Part shown: piece after piece, positions 9,934 to 19,432 of the stretch
Layout: every line of letters starts with the position of its first letter
How positions within the stretch are numbered: position 1 is the first letter of the stretch
Assembly: GCA_037178625.1 (NCBI GenBank)
Contig: CM074128.1
Coordinates: 4,464,001 to 4,528,000 of the forward strand
Direction: 5' to 3'
Origin: Skeletonema tropicum
Taxonomy: Eukaryota; Bacillariophyta; Thalassiosirophyceae; Thalassiosirales; Thalassiosiraceae
DNA length: 64,000 nucleotides
Notes under the pieces: model-generated
What the model saw: only the letters and a program-made list of their open reading frames with translations
Told to the model about the DNA's origin: nothing
Databases searched by the model: none
Program-made: the position numbers and the translations under genes

Positions 9934-12900
9934 TTACTCTTTCCATGGACCAACAACCTTTACTCTCACATCAATCGGTGGTCGAGCTTTACAAGTACAA
10001 GTGACTTCAAGCTTTGTGAATATCCCAATATCAAGTGATTTCCACAAAGGATCTTTGTCACCATCAGACTGCGACATGCCAGGTATTGAATCCTGTTTGG
10101 GGCTGATAACAATGTGCCGCTTCCCACCATCATCTGTGAATGCATTAGCATTGAAGCAGTCTTCGTGCTCTTGGAGGAATACTTTGATGGAAGCACCAAG
10201 CTTTGGCACAAACACAGTAAACGTTTTCTCCCCTACACTCAAGCAAACTCCTAATGTGGAAGTGATTGGATTCTTCTTTAGATAAAGCGACAGGAAGACA
10301 CGATCACTTCTTTCCTGTGCTTTCTTTGCAGCCATTCTCTTGTCATTGCAATGGCCAGCTGCACAGTGTATATCACCTTGGGTTTGTGGGAATTCATTCA
10401 CATTATCGTCAATTGTTGCTTGCAGCAATCGATGGACAATAACATCCGGATAGCGACGAATTGGGGATGTAAAATGAGTATAATATGGGATGTTCAGGGC
10501 GAAATGATGCCAGTCTTCTTCTCCCAGCTCTCCTGCTGCAATGTATTCAGCCGGTTTCATGGGGTTCATTAAGCTTTCCGTCACACATTGGACGACTAAT
10601 TCATCATCACATTCACGACTCAGACGGCTTAATGATGCCTGCAGTGTGCTAGAACTGGTTGTATCAATTTCAAAATTGATAGCTTCCTTAGATACGTCCA
10701 CAACACTTTGCATCCCTAGCTCAATTGGAGGGGAGTGGTTACGTAGCAACGCCCGTCCATGTGCATGCGTAATAAGTCTCTGGGCAACAAAATAGTTGGC
10801 GAGAAGCATGTACTCCTCAATGAGTCGGTTACTATCCCGAATTGGATACGGCGCACACAATTGGGGCGTCTCTCTATCTTCTCCGAGCTGAAACGCAAGC
10901 TTGATACCGTTGAGGGCCAGCGCTCCATTTCCAAATCGCAAACGTCTCCGCGCCATTGCAACTTTGTGCATCAAACGAACGTCAGCAGCAACTTGATCAA
11001 TGGTATGACCCCCTGTCGGCTGACGGCTCTTCGGCCAAAACTTTTCGTCTGCCTGGGCTTCTCCTGTGGCAACTTTTCCGTCAATGATATTTTGCGCAGT
11101 TGCATAGTCAAGTCTAGCACATGACTTAATGACGGTTCTACCGTACCAAATGTCATCGGGCTTGTTCTTTCCTTTGTGGCCCTTGTCCCTCAAAGTTCCG
11201 TCAAGATTCATTCTCCAGACGACACTGAAGGCTAATCGCTCGACGTTTTCATTCAGACTGCATGCAATTTCGCACAGAGGACGAGGAAGCATTGGAATTA
11301 CGTCGTTTACCAAATAAACAGTGGTTGCCCTTCGCAATGCCTCTTGATCAACCGCGCTGTTAGGCTGAATAAAATGAGATACGTCTGCGATATGCACTCC
11401 AATCTCCAAACGACCATCGGGGAGAGGTGTGACATGCAATGCATCATCCAAATCTTTTGCCGTTGTTGGATCAATAGTGAAAATGCGATGATTTCGATAG
11501 TCACGTCTTCCTCGGCACATTTCCTCCGTTGGCCTCCATCCCATGTCTTTCTCTACGTCAACGTCAGTGCCACTTGTTTTATTTTCCTCCAAAAATCTAC
11601 CCGATGTCACAGCTTTATCCACATCACGAAGAACTGCTGCTGGGAAATCTCCATGATCAACCCCATTCTCTACCAACAGTGCCTTGGTCTCATCCTCAAC
11701 ATTGCACGATCCACATAATTTGCGTACGTTCGTGCAGGGCGGCCATTTACTAGATGGCTGCCATTGACCGAAGATGTATTCCGCTTGATACAACACCCTA
11801 CTCTTCTCACCACTTTCGGTGGCATTGGCATCATAATTTCCCACTTGTTTCACTTCTTTTGTCCCAGCGGGGCACATGAAACGAGGCAAGCATTTGTTAT
11901 TAGGAACTAACAGATACCCGCTGCCATCGGGCAATTTCGACAGTGTCCCAACAATTGACCGTTTTGGGATCTGTTTCTTGTGATTTTCATCTTCGGTATT
12001 GAATTCCGATGCTTGCTGTCCAGCTCCAGATGGTGGTACAATGCAAATGACTCTTCCAGAATATTGGCGCTCGCCATGTTCCTCGCCTGAATAATCCCCC
12101 CCTTCCACATTGCTTCTCTGCTTGTTTGCTTTCTTGCGGATGTTGAGTACAGGATCCCAAAGGCTCATTTGTACTTCATCATCGTGCCATCTTCCACCCT
12201 CTTCTTGGATGCCACTTTCACTTTCCATCTCAGCCCGACCAGACTCTGACATCTCAGCATCATTCAAATTCAATTGATCCATGTATTCTTCCATGGTAAC
12301 ATCCCCACTCCGTTTCTCTTGCTCTTCAACGCCGCTATCATTCACATCATCCAGTAACTCAACAAAGACAATATCACCATCCATCGCCCTGTTTCTATCC
12401 ACATCAGTTTGAATCACAACATCACGTACCAGCAATCCTCTATCACATGTTACAAATGCATTTGCCTTTTTGCTGCTGTTAGCATTGCCTCTATTATTAT
12501 TAGCATTATTAGATGATGGGAGAGCACGTAATTTTCCACGAATAATTTGTTTTCCAGTAGAAGACGATGGTGTAGAGGAAAATATGGATGAGGTGGATGA
12601 TATCATGGACATGGATGAGTTGTATCGTTTGAGACAGGAAGAATGAGTGGCGTGGGGTGGATAGTTGACTTTTTTGGTGCGTGAGGAACGTTTCTTCTTC
12701 TTTGCAGCATCGAGCCGCGCTGTATTAGTATCGCCGCTAGCATTGTTTTTGTTACTCAAAGAATTTTTCTCGTCATATTCTTTGTTCGTGCCATTCTTTT
12801 TGTCATTGCTTTTTGTATTCTGGCGCATGGCTGATGTTGATTGTTTGTTGCTGCTGTGATTATTTGTTGATTGCTTCCTTCCGTCACTGTTACCAAACTG

Positions 12901-13242
12901 GGTAGCTTCATTGCCTTTAGCATTGTTGTGTCGTGAAGGACCTTTGGCCTTGGATGCGTTCTTTTTGGTCTGCACCCGACTTCCCCTCATGTTCATGTTA
13001 TTATCCTCGGCAGCCGCAGCATCAGTTTCTGAACCATTCTTCTTCTTCTTGCGTTGATGCTGATGCTGACGCTGCGTTTGGCCATAGGCTTCACGATTGT
13101 TTTCATCGAACTTCGATGATGAGTTATTGCTTCGCCCTTTATTATCCTTGCTGCTGCTGCTGCTGTTATTCTTCTTTTGACCTCCAGCCCTCCGGCTGCT
13201 CCCGGAACCGGAAGACGACTGGCTAGTCTGTTGCTGTGGCAT
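9934..13242 (-). CDS. RNase II/RNB-family 3'-5' exoribonuclease, DIS3L2/SSD1-like
   Basis: Single exon of 1,102 aa, with the start at ATG 13242-13240. The first 220 residues are Ser/Asn/Lys-rich and disordered. Two cold-shock-like segments follow: IIRGKLRALPS to GDIVFVELLDD, and SIVGTLSKLPDGSGYLLVP. The RNB catalytic domain then follows, with the Asp cluster TIDPTTAKDLDDALHV, then IGVHIADVSHFI, LPRPLCEIACSL and FTSPIRRYPDVIVHRLLQ. A C-terminal S1-like region ends the protein. No PIN domain precedes the cold-shock segments, so it resembles DIS3L2/SSD1 rather than exosome DIS3/Rrp44. All four active-site Asp positions appear present, so it is probably an active cytoplasmic RNA decay enzyme. Yeast SSD1 is catalytically dead, which argues for DIS3L2-like function here. 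Confidence 0.93.
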   Translation of the reverse strand: MPQQQTSQSSSGSGSSRRAGGQKKNNSSSSSKDNKGRSNNSSSKFDENNREAYGQTQRQHQHQRKKKKNGSETDAAAAEDNNMNMRGSRVQTKKNASKAKGPSRHNNAKGNEATQFGNSDGRKQSTNNHSSNKQSTSAMRQNTKSNDKKNGTNKEYDEKNSLSNKNNASGDTNTARLDAAKKKKRSSRTKKVNYPPHATHSSCLKRYNSSMSMISSTSSIFSSTPSSSTGKQIIRGKLRALPSSNNANNNRGNANSSKKANAFVTCDRGLLVRDVVIQTDVDRNRAMDGDIVFVELLDDVNDSGVEEQEKRSGDVTMEEYMDQLNLNDAEMSESGRAEMESESGIQEEGGRWHDDEVQMSLWDPVLNIRKKANKQRSNVEGGDYSGEEHGERQYSGRVICIVPPSGAGQQASEFNTEDENHKKQIPKRSIVGTLSKLPDGSGYLLVPNNKCLPRFMCPAGTKEVKQVGNYDANATESGEKSRVLYQAEYIFGQWQPSSKWPPCTNVRKLCGSCNVEDETKALLVENGVDHGDFPAAVLRDVDKAVTSGRFLEENKTSGTDVDVEKDMGWRPTEEMCRGRRDYRNHRIFTIDPTTAKDLDDALHVTPLPDGRLEIGVHIADVSHFIQPNSAVDQEALRRATTVYLVNDVIPMLPRPLCEIACSLNENVERLAFSVVWRMNLDGTLRDKGHKGKNKPDDIWYGRTVIKSCARLDYATAQNIIDGKVATGEAQADEKFWPKSRQPTGGHTIDQVAADVRLMHKVAMARRRLRFGNGALALNGIKLAFQLGEDRETPQLCAPYPIRDSNRLIEEYMLLANYFVAQRLITHAHGRALLRNHSPPIELGMQSVVDVSKEAINFEIDTTSSSTLQASLSRLSRECDDELVVQCVTESLMNPMKPAEYIAAGELGEEDWHHFALNIPYYTHFTSPIRRYPDVIVHRLLQATIDDNVNEFPQTQGDIHCAAGHCNDKRMAAKKAQERSDRVFLSLYLKKNPITSTLGVCLSVGEKTFTVFVPKLGASIKVFLQEHEDCFNANAFTDDGGKRHIVISPKQDSIPGMSQSDGDKDPLWKSLDIGIFTKLEVTCTCKARPPIDVRVKVVGPWKE

Positions 13243-13285
13243 TGTTCCTGTTTATAATACTAATCCCGAGCAAACTTAAATATAG

Positions 13286-13287
<2 letters not shown>

Positions 13288-13320
<33 letters not shown>
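13288..13320. repeat. (CT)n microsatellite upstream of the RNB gene
   Basis: About 16 CT dinucleotides lie 46 bp upstream of the RNB-gene ATG, probably in its 5' untranslated or promoter region. Confidence 0.9.
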
Positions 13321-13321
<1 letters not shown>

Positions 13322-13368
13322 ACATACAATTTTAGATAGGCAGGCGCTTCGTCGTTCGTCGATGATGC

Positions 13369-13641
13369 CACGGGAACCTGGGGTTGACAGTGGCTGCTTT
13401 TTGTTAGCAGCCGATTTGTCGAGAGCTTGCCAGGAGTTTCAAGTCGTGGTTCTAAAAAATCTAGCGTTGAGGTGCGTTGAGGTTGATCAGATGGCCGATC
13501 CGTGGCGTCGGCGGCAAGTTTTTGACGGAACAGGCCATCCTCAACGCACCTCAACGCTAGATTTTGTAAAACACGACTTGAAACTCCTGGCAAGCTCTTG
13601 ACAAATCTCTCAGCAAGACGTGTCAACCCCAGGTTCCCGTG
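13369..13641. mobile_element. Foldback element, 273 bp, arms about 110 bp
   Basis: The left arm (13369-13480) starts CACGGGAACCTGGGGTTGAC. The right arm (about 13530-13641) is its inverse with scattered differences, including the shared block CTAGCGTTGAGGTGCGTTGA. The two arms leave a loop of about 50 bp. I could not fix a target-site duplication. It lies in the divergent upstream region of the RNB and RsmH-type genes. Confidence 0.75.
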
Positions 13642-13996
13642 ACATAGATGCACATAGTGAGCAGAATACTAGTGCTATTAACATAAATGGGGCATCAAAT
13701 GAAAGCTCACGACATGCCTAACAAGATTGTCTAGGTGTATTATGTCATTATTGCCACAGAAGTAGCTGTAGTAGTAGCACAAAGATGGCCATTTTGCATT
13801 TTGAGAGTACAACATTCGTACTCTTGGTCTGTCCTACATAAGGAGATATAAACCTGACGCTCTTTTGGGAGTCTTTTGGGGTTGTTAATTAATAGCCGAT
13901 GGAGCATGGAGCCTCTCTATCATCTAGAGAGAGAGAGAGAGGAGTATCATTATCCGCTGCTCATACATAATATAATATTATCTAACCTCTCTTTAC

Positions 13997-15799
13997 ATGA
14001 ATAGAATAATAAAGTTGATCATGGCCGCCATCTTCGGCACGTCCAGTATCAGAACAGTGGTAGCAAGATGTGTTATCGATGCAAGAAGAGTTCAAAATGC
14101 TCACATGCATAATATTGCGTTTGTGCCATTGGCAACAACTTCAGCACTGCCGATACGAGAGCAACATGATCCTCAACGAACAATGGTAGCGCAGCATCAG
14201 TTAACTTCGTTTTCATTAGAGACATCACGACGACAATTTCATTCCTCAACTCAACTATTAATGGCAAAGAGAAAAAAGAATGGAGGCAAAACGAAAAAGA
14301 CAGAGGCAGCTCCTAGCAAACGCAGTATCAAGTTGAGTAAACTTGCTCAGTTGGAAAGTGCAGATGATCACGACGACGATGATGATTTCGATGGCACACT
14401 TGACTGTGAAGATGCAGAAAAACAAGATTCCACTGTTGTGTCACCCTTCGCGACAGAATATCATGCACCGGTAATGTTTAAAGAGTGTATTGATGCTTTG
14501 TTGCAGCAAGGAGTGTTTGGCAAAATGATGGAGGATAAGATGGAACGATGGCGAAAGAAGAAGAGTATTGCCGAGGCAAAGCTCAAGAAAGCTGGTCTTC
14601 TTGATGATTATGCCGACGACGATAAAGAAGAAGCTTCAAACTCTGTTAAAACACACGAAGGCATCAATCGCCCACGATTATTTGTTGATGGGACCCTTGG
14701 TGGAGGAGGACACTCTCAAGCCTTACTAGAGCAATTAAATCCGGAAGACATCTTGATTGGATGTGATCAAGATTCTGAAGCGATATCTACAGCTTCGACA
14801 AGACTAAGTAAGTATTTAGGAACCAGCGAATACATCGTGGAGAAAAATGGGGAGCTAACATGTGGCTGGGAAGAAGGAAGACCAATGTTCATCCCTGTGC
14901 AATCGAATTTCAGAAATTTAGTAGATGTTCTGTCAACCATTCGGCATCCAACCAGTAAGAATCTACTGTTGGGGAAAAGACTAAAGAGTCAAGATGACGA
15001 ATCTGAGGAAGGGCTTGAATTTCCTTATGGGGTGAATGGAATGTTACTTGATCTTGGAGTTTCATCGCACCAAATCGACACAGGTGAACGAGGGTTTGCA
15101 TTCATGAAGGATGGTCCGCTAGACATGCGCATGGACAGCAATTCCACCACAGCGGCAGTTTCATCTCTTACGGCGGCTGATATCTGCAATGAATTTGATG
15201 AAGCAACATTGATATCCATTCTCAGAACATACGGAGACGAGCCGCGTGCTAAGCGCATTGCCTCGGCTATCATTGAATCACGACCATTGTATACGACAAC
15301 GGACTTAGTGCATGCAATCAATTCAGTTACGCCAACGTTTGCCAGGCAAAAGAGAGCAGGTCTTATTGCAACATCAGCTAGGGTATTCCAAGCGCTACGA
15401 ATTGTCGTTAATGAAGAAGATGGAGCATTGACAGAAGTTTTAGAGAAAGTAGCTCCTTGGGCGCTATCAAGAAGCGGTGGACATCATTCCAATGTTGGTA
15501 AGAATAGAAGCGACGGAGATAATGGAATCTTGGCAGTATTATCGTACCATAGCATGGAAGATAAGATGGCCAAACGAGTGATACGCGATGGTAGTGTTAA
15601 TCTTGTTGGACGACGTGGGAAAGGGGGTAGCTTATTTGAGAGAGATTTGTTTGGAAACATAATTCAAAACGACGGGGATGAAGAAGGAAGTCATGTTCCG
15701 TTTGAGCCACTCGGGAAACCGCAAAAGGCAACTGATGAAGAAGTTGCAATCAATAGCAGAGCGCGTAGTGCTACTTTGAGAGTCGGTATAAGAATCTAA
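13997..15799 (+). CDS. rsmH: Organellar 16S/12S rRNA (cytosine-N4)-methyltransferase, RsmH/MraW family (METTL15-like)
   Basis: 600 aa, single exon, ATG at 13997. The N-terminal 110 residues are basic and hydroxylated and contain RRQFHSSTQLLM, which looks like a mitochondrial presequence; plastid targeting cannot be excluded. The family signature is complete: EYHAPVMFKECIDALL, the SAM-binding FVDGTLGGGGHS, LLDLGVSSHQIDTGERGFAF, GPLDMRMD, YGDEPRAKRIASAI, RVFQALRIVVN and LSYHSMEDKMAKRVI. It is about 300 residues longer than bacterial RsmH, because of the presequence and acidic/charged inserts around residues 120-145 and 178-215. It methylates the cytosine equivalent to E. coli 16S C1402 in the family's known reaction. 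Confidence 0.95.
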   Translation: MNRIIKLIMAAIFGTSSIRTVVARCVIDARRVQNAHMHNIAFVPLATTSALPIREQHDPQRTMVAQHQLTSFSLETSRRQFHSSTQLLMAKRKKNGGKTKKTEAAPSKRSIKLSKLAQLESADDHDDDDDFDGTLDCEDAEKQDSTVVSPFATEYHAPVMFKECIDALLQQGVFGKMMEDKMERWRKKKSIAEAKLKKAGLLDDYADDDKEEASNSVKTHEGINRPRLFVDGTLGGGGHSQALLEQLNPEDILIGCDQDSEAISTASTRLSKYLGTSEYIVEKNGELTCGWEEGRPMFIPVQSNFRNLVDVLSTIRHPTSKNLLLGKRLKSQDDESEEGLEFPYGVNGMLLDLGVSSHQIDTGERGFAFMKDGPLDMRMDSNSTTAAVSSLTAADICNEFDEATLISILRTYGDEPRAKRIASAIIESRPLYTTTDLVHAINSVTPTFARQKRAGLIATSARVFQALRIVVNEEDGALTEVLEKVAPWALSRSGGHHSNVGKNRSDGDNGILAVLSYHSMEDKMAKRVIRDGSVNLVGRRGKGGSLFERDLFGNIIQNDGDEEGSHVPFEPLGKPQKATDEEVAINSRARSATLRVGIRI

Positions 15800-15894
15800 G
15801 CCTAAAAGAACATGCATCAAAATTGTCTTCCTAAGAAGTTGTTATCTACACATGTTCAGTGCATGGCACACCTTTCAAATCAGCTTGAAGTCAG

Positions 15895-17088
15895 TTAATT
15901 CTTTCGGAAATATTGCAAGTAACCGTGCAAAGCAACAGCACCACCTGTATGAAGGAACACAACACTCTCTCCCTGCTTGAAGTGCCCTTTGCGGCAATAG
16001 TCAATCAGACCAGCGGCTCCCTTCGCACTGTATACTGGGTCAAGTAGTAATCCTTCAAGCTCAGCAAACAAACGAATTGCCTCGATAGTGCCTTCTGCCG
16101 GCGTTCCGTAGCCAGGACCAACGTAATCAGAATCTACAACTACATCAGAAGCATCGACACAATCTGCCATCCCAATCTTCTCAGCAGTAGCTTTGGCAAG
16201 TTTGAGCACTTTCGATTCTTGAATATCTTTGGTAAAACGAACGCCATAACCCAGAAGAGGAATAGTGGAACCACAAGCTTTCAAACCTGTAACAAATCCA
16301 GCCTGAGTCCCTGCAGACCCGGTTGCGTGACAGATATGATCAACAGAAATGCTCAGCTCCTCGATCTGTTGCACCAATTCGTAAGCACAGTTAACATATC
16401 CAAGTGCACCAGTAGGGTTACTTCCACCGCCAGGAATAACGTACACTTTATGCCCTTTCTTGCAGTATTCTTCTGCAACAGCTTCGAGTTCTGCAGCCAT
16501 ATCAAGATTGGGACCTCTCTTCTCACGAGTTGCACCAAACAAATCATCCAACATAACGTTGCCATTTTCGTTGTAGTCTGCGTCACCCTTTACACGTTCC
16601 TCGAGAAGAATATGGCATTTCAATCCAAGCTTGGCAGCCGCAGCAGCAGTTTGACGACAGTGATTTGACTGAGTTGCTCCCTGTGTCATGACCATGTCAG
16701 CACCCTGTTCGACAGCTTCAGCCATTAACCATTCAAGCTTCCTTGCCTTGTTTCCTCCCGTGGCAAGGCCGGTGCAATCATCTCTCTTTATGTAAATGTT
16801 TACACCGTTCAATGCTTTGCTGAGACGAGGACAGTACTCCAAAGGTGAAGGCAAATGAGCCAACTTGGTTCTAGGAAATTGCTCAAGCTCCTTTTGTTTT
16901 TGGGCGGCAGAGATTGCTGCAGAAGTATCGGATTCGATAGAAGAGAGTGAGATGGCGGACGCAGTCGAATCCGTGCTCTTCGTGTTTTTGGTAGTGGCGA
17001 ACATTATTTGTGTTGATGGAGATAAAAAAGCATATGATGTTGGTAGGAGGAGAAGAAGTTTAGCAGTAGCTGTTGCAGTAATTTTCAT
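15895..17088 (-). CDS. PLP-dependent D-cysteine desulfhydrase / ACC deaminase-like enzyme, probably plastid-targeted
   Basis: 397 aa from the ATG at 17088. A longer frame begins at ATG 17193, but starting at 17088 gives a signal-peptide-like segment with the plastid-type cleavage context [15 protein letters not shown] (ASAF-like), so it is preferred. The fold is type [25 protein letters not shown] contains the Schiff-base Lys (about residue 114), followed by [51 protein letters not shown] and [12 protein letters not shown]. The family includes D-cysteine desulfhydrase (D-cysteine to pyruvate, sulfide and ammonia) and ACC deaminase. Sequence alone does not separate them; D-cysteine desulfhydrase is more likely in an alga. 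Confidence 0.9.
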   Translation of the reverse strand: MKITATATAKLLLLLPTSYAFLSPSTQIMFATTKNTKSTDSTASAISLSSIESDTSAAISAAQKQKELEQFPRTKLAHLPSPLEYCPRLSKALNGVNIYIKRDDCTGLATGGNKARKLEWLMAEAVEQGADMVMTQGATQSNHCRQTAAAAAKLGLKCHILLEERVKGDADYNENGNVMLDDLFGATREKRGPNLDMAAELEAVAEEYCKKGHKVYVIPGGGSNPTGALGYVNCAYELVQQIEELSISVDHICHATGSAGTQAGFVTGLKACGSTIPLLGYGVRFTKDIQESKVLKLAKATAEKIGMADCVDASDVVVDSDYVGPGYGTPAEGTIEAIRLFAELEGLLLDPVYSAKGAAGLIDYCRKGHFKQGESVVFLHTGGAVALHGYLQYFRKN

Positions 17089-17538
17089 AGTGAGGCAGTG
17101 CAGGAAGATCGGCAGATAAATTTTTGATCCGGCGCAGCCGGAGCAGCTGAAATGCTGTGCCAGCACAAAGCGATGTGGATGAGAATTCGGCATCGGCACA
17201 AAATGATTTTAGTTTTAGGCTATACTAGCGAAGGGGCATGGATCATCTTCATATTAAGACACATATCCACACAAGAGCATCTCTTCCATATTTATCATTT
17301 ATCTCGTCTGATAATTAATCTCGGATCTCGGCTCTTTCTCTAAGTAGAAGCAGTTGAGTAGGTATGAAGATTAGTTGATGCTCTCGCTTGCTCTGCAGTT
17401 GCTCATCTACATATAATAATCATAGCTTGCAACTAACTGATACGTCTCAGCTTTTTCGATTTCGTAGAAGTAATTAAGAGGGATTCGTTAAAGTTATGTT
17501 GTTACTTTTGTTGCACCGCACCAATGCCATCTCAACAT
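17089..17538. other. Intergenic, no gene seen
   Basis: This 450-bp stretch carries the upstream region of the desulfhydrase-like gene and the 3' flank of the chalcone-isomerase-like gene. No repeat or RNA gene was recognised. Confidence 0.5.
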
Positions 17539-18315
17539 CTAGCTGCAGCAATTTTCAACGCAGCTATTGCGTAGAGCTGGGCTAACACAATTATCATCAA
17601 GGTACACTTCGCAAAAAGCCTTCTTCAAGCCTGGAGCTACACCAATTTCCTTCGAATCGACAGAAACTTTCACCCCTTCATCAGAGCAATCGAATTGCAA
17701 TGTAGTCCCAGGTGTTGCTGCACCCTTTGCTGCAACTCCGTCTAAAATCAATTTCTTTAATGTTTCGACTTGTACTTTGTCGTTTGCTCTGGGATTCACA
17801 CTTTCAGCTATAGCAGCTGCCATTTTCTCTGCCCCGACTTTGAAATTCATTTTAAGAACAAAAGTTGTTACATTGCTTGCAGATATCGTTTCGCTGAGTG
17901 TTGAAAGAGCATCTGATTTGGGGATTTTTGCGATACTTTCTTTTGCATCTTCACCTGAATACATTCCCACCGAGTAGACCTGTGGAAATGTTTGTTAGAT
18001 TGAGTCAGAGAAAAGATGATCACGAACCCAATATGATAAGTATACATCATATTATGATGCAGATGCGATGCACAAATTACTCTATGTACAGTCACATATC
18101 ACAGAACGACAGTACAGAATACAACTCTAGCTCACCTTGATTGGACCCTTCTTCCTCACACCTACTCCAAATAGCGACAGGTCGCCAAGCTTATCATCGA
18201 AATTAATTTTGGTGGCACTGTCCACAAGCGCAGCCGCAGCAGCATCCACGGAATAGAAGCTGCCGAGAGATGCAGCTAATAGAGATAGGACGGTGATTGC
18301 CTTCGAGAACGCCAT
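17539..18315 (-). CDS. Chalcone-isomerase-like protein with signal peptide, 2 exons
   Basis: Exons are 18315-18136 and 17979-17539 (206 aa). The 156-nt intron has a GTGAGC donor and CAG acceptor and falls between AAG and GTC. Joining gives FGVGVRKKGPIKVYSVGMYSG, the typical core of the chalcone isomerase-like fold. The N-terminus MAFSKAITVLSLLAASLGSFYS is a signal peptide, so the protein enters the secretory route or, if the motif is tolerated, the plastid. Family members without flavonoid synthesis are fatty-acid-binding or non-catalytic folds, and diatoms are not known for plant-type flavonoid pathways, so lipid binding is the more likely role (inference). The C-terminus has a Cys-rich tail (SCVENCCS). 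Confidence 0.85.
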
Positions 18316-18551
18316 TGTTGACTGTTTATAAAATAAGGAGACGATAAGTAGAAGCCAGGCAAGAGGACAGGGACAAGGAGCAGCAGCACGTAAGAGTAAG
18401 TACTTATGTACCTCTCTCTAGAGATAGAGGTGCAAGGTGGAAGTGGATGACGCAGGGATTTTCGAAACTCATAGTTTAGGAGATGAAAGAAGAAGAAGGA
18501 TTATCCGTCGAATCACTGGCTCCGGAACCAGTTGTATGTATCACTAACATA

Positions 18552-19048
18552 AGCCCAGACAGACCTCAAATCCGTCGGCCGGGCCCATTTTTTTTAGACC
18601 TCCACCATGACGGCCGCCTAATAAGCCCCTATATTTTATTCTCGATAACTTTTATTATGAAGCAGATATATACTATACCATTGATACTTACCTGTAGAGT
18701 ATGTTTAGGAGAGCATATGGTATCAAAGAATCGTAGTAATATCTTATTTTCTCGCCGAGATATGCATTTTGGGGTTTACTATGAGCTTGTCTAACTTTAC
18801 TGATGGACAAATTTGGCAGGCATGCCCATAGTAAACCCCAAAATGCATAAAATAAGATATAAGTACGATTCTTGGATACCATATGATCTCATAAGTATAC
18901 TCTACAGGTCTGCATCATTGGTTTAGCATATATCTCCGTTATAGTAGAAATTAAAGTTATGGGCTAGTCAGGCGGCCGCCATGGTGGAGGTCTCAAAAAA
19001 ATGGGCCCGGCCGACGAATTGGTGGCGGGAACGGAGACTGTCTGGGCT
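18552..19048. mobile_element. Foldback MITE, 497 bp, TA target site
   Basis: The ends AGCCCAGACAG face each other and are flanked by TA (18550-18551, 19049-19050). Nearly the whole element is an inverted repeat. Shared inverted blocks include TCGGCCGGGCCCATTTTTTT, GACCTCCACCATG, GCGGCCGCC-type ends, TACTCTACAGG and ATGCATTTTGGGGTTTACTA. Only a short loop around 18793-18822 is unpaired. It has no coding capacity and lies upstream of two genes (18315- and 19433+). Confidence 0.85.
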
Positions 19049-19432
19049 TATCACGCTATCTAACCAGTGTATTCTTTTTACAACAAGAGGGCCGCTACTT
19101 ATTGCGGCCAACGGCCATGGCCCCCCTTTTTCATTTCTTGTTGTGACAGTGTCCTTCGGCCAACATCTGGGTCAAAGAAGTGTCCAGTGTATGGGTCAAG
19201 GTGTCATAAATCAAGAACTCCTACTTCTGGGTATACCACCCATCACCCATACATCACCATCACCATCACGAACAATAAACGCGGGAGGAGACAGGCCTGC
19301 CGGGCAATAGTATATTCTCAGTATGGTACAAAAGAAGATGATATTGTGCATAATACTTTGAATACTTAGCATCATAATCATAAAAGCAGCAACCAGGAAA
19401 ATACTTACTAGAGGGCAGCACTAACAACAAGG

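Noticed and set aside
10001..12110. Short plus-strand and minus-strand ORFs within the RNB gene
   Set aside because: They overlap conserved catalytic-domain codons in other frames and have no recognisable family.
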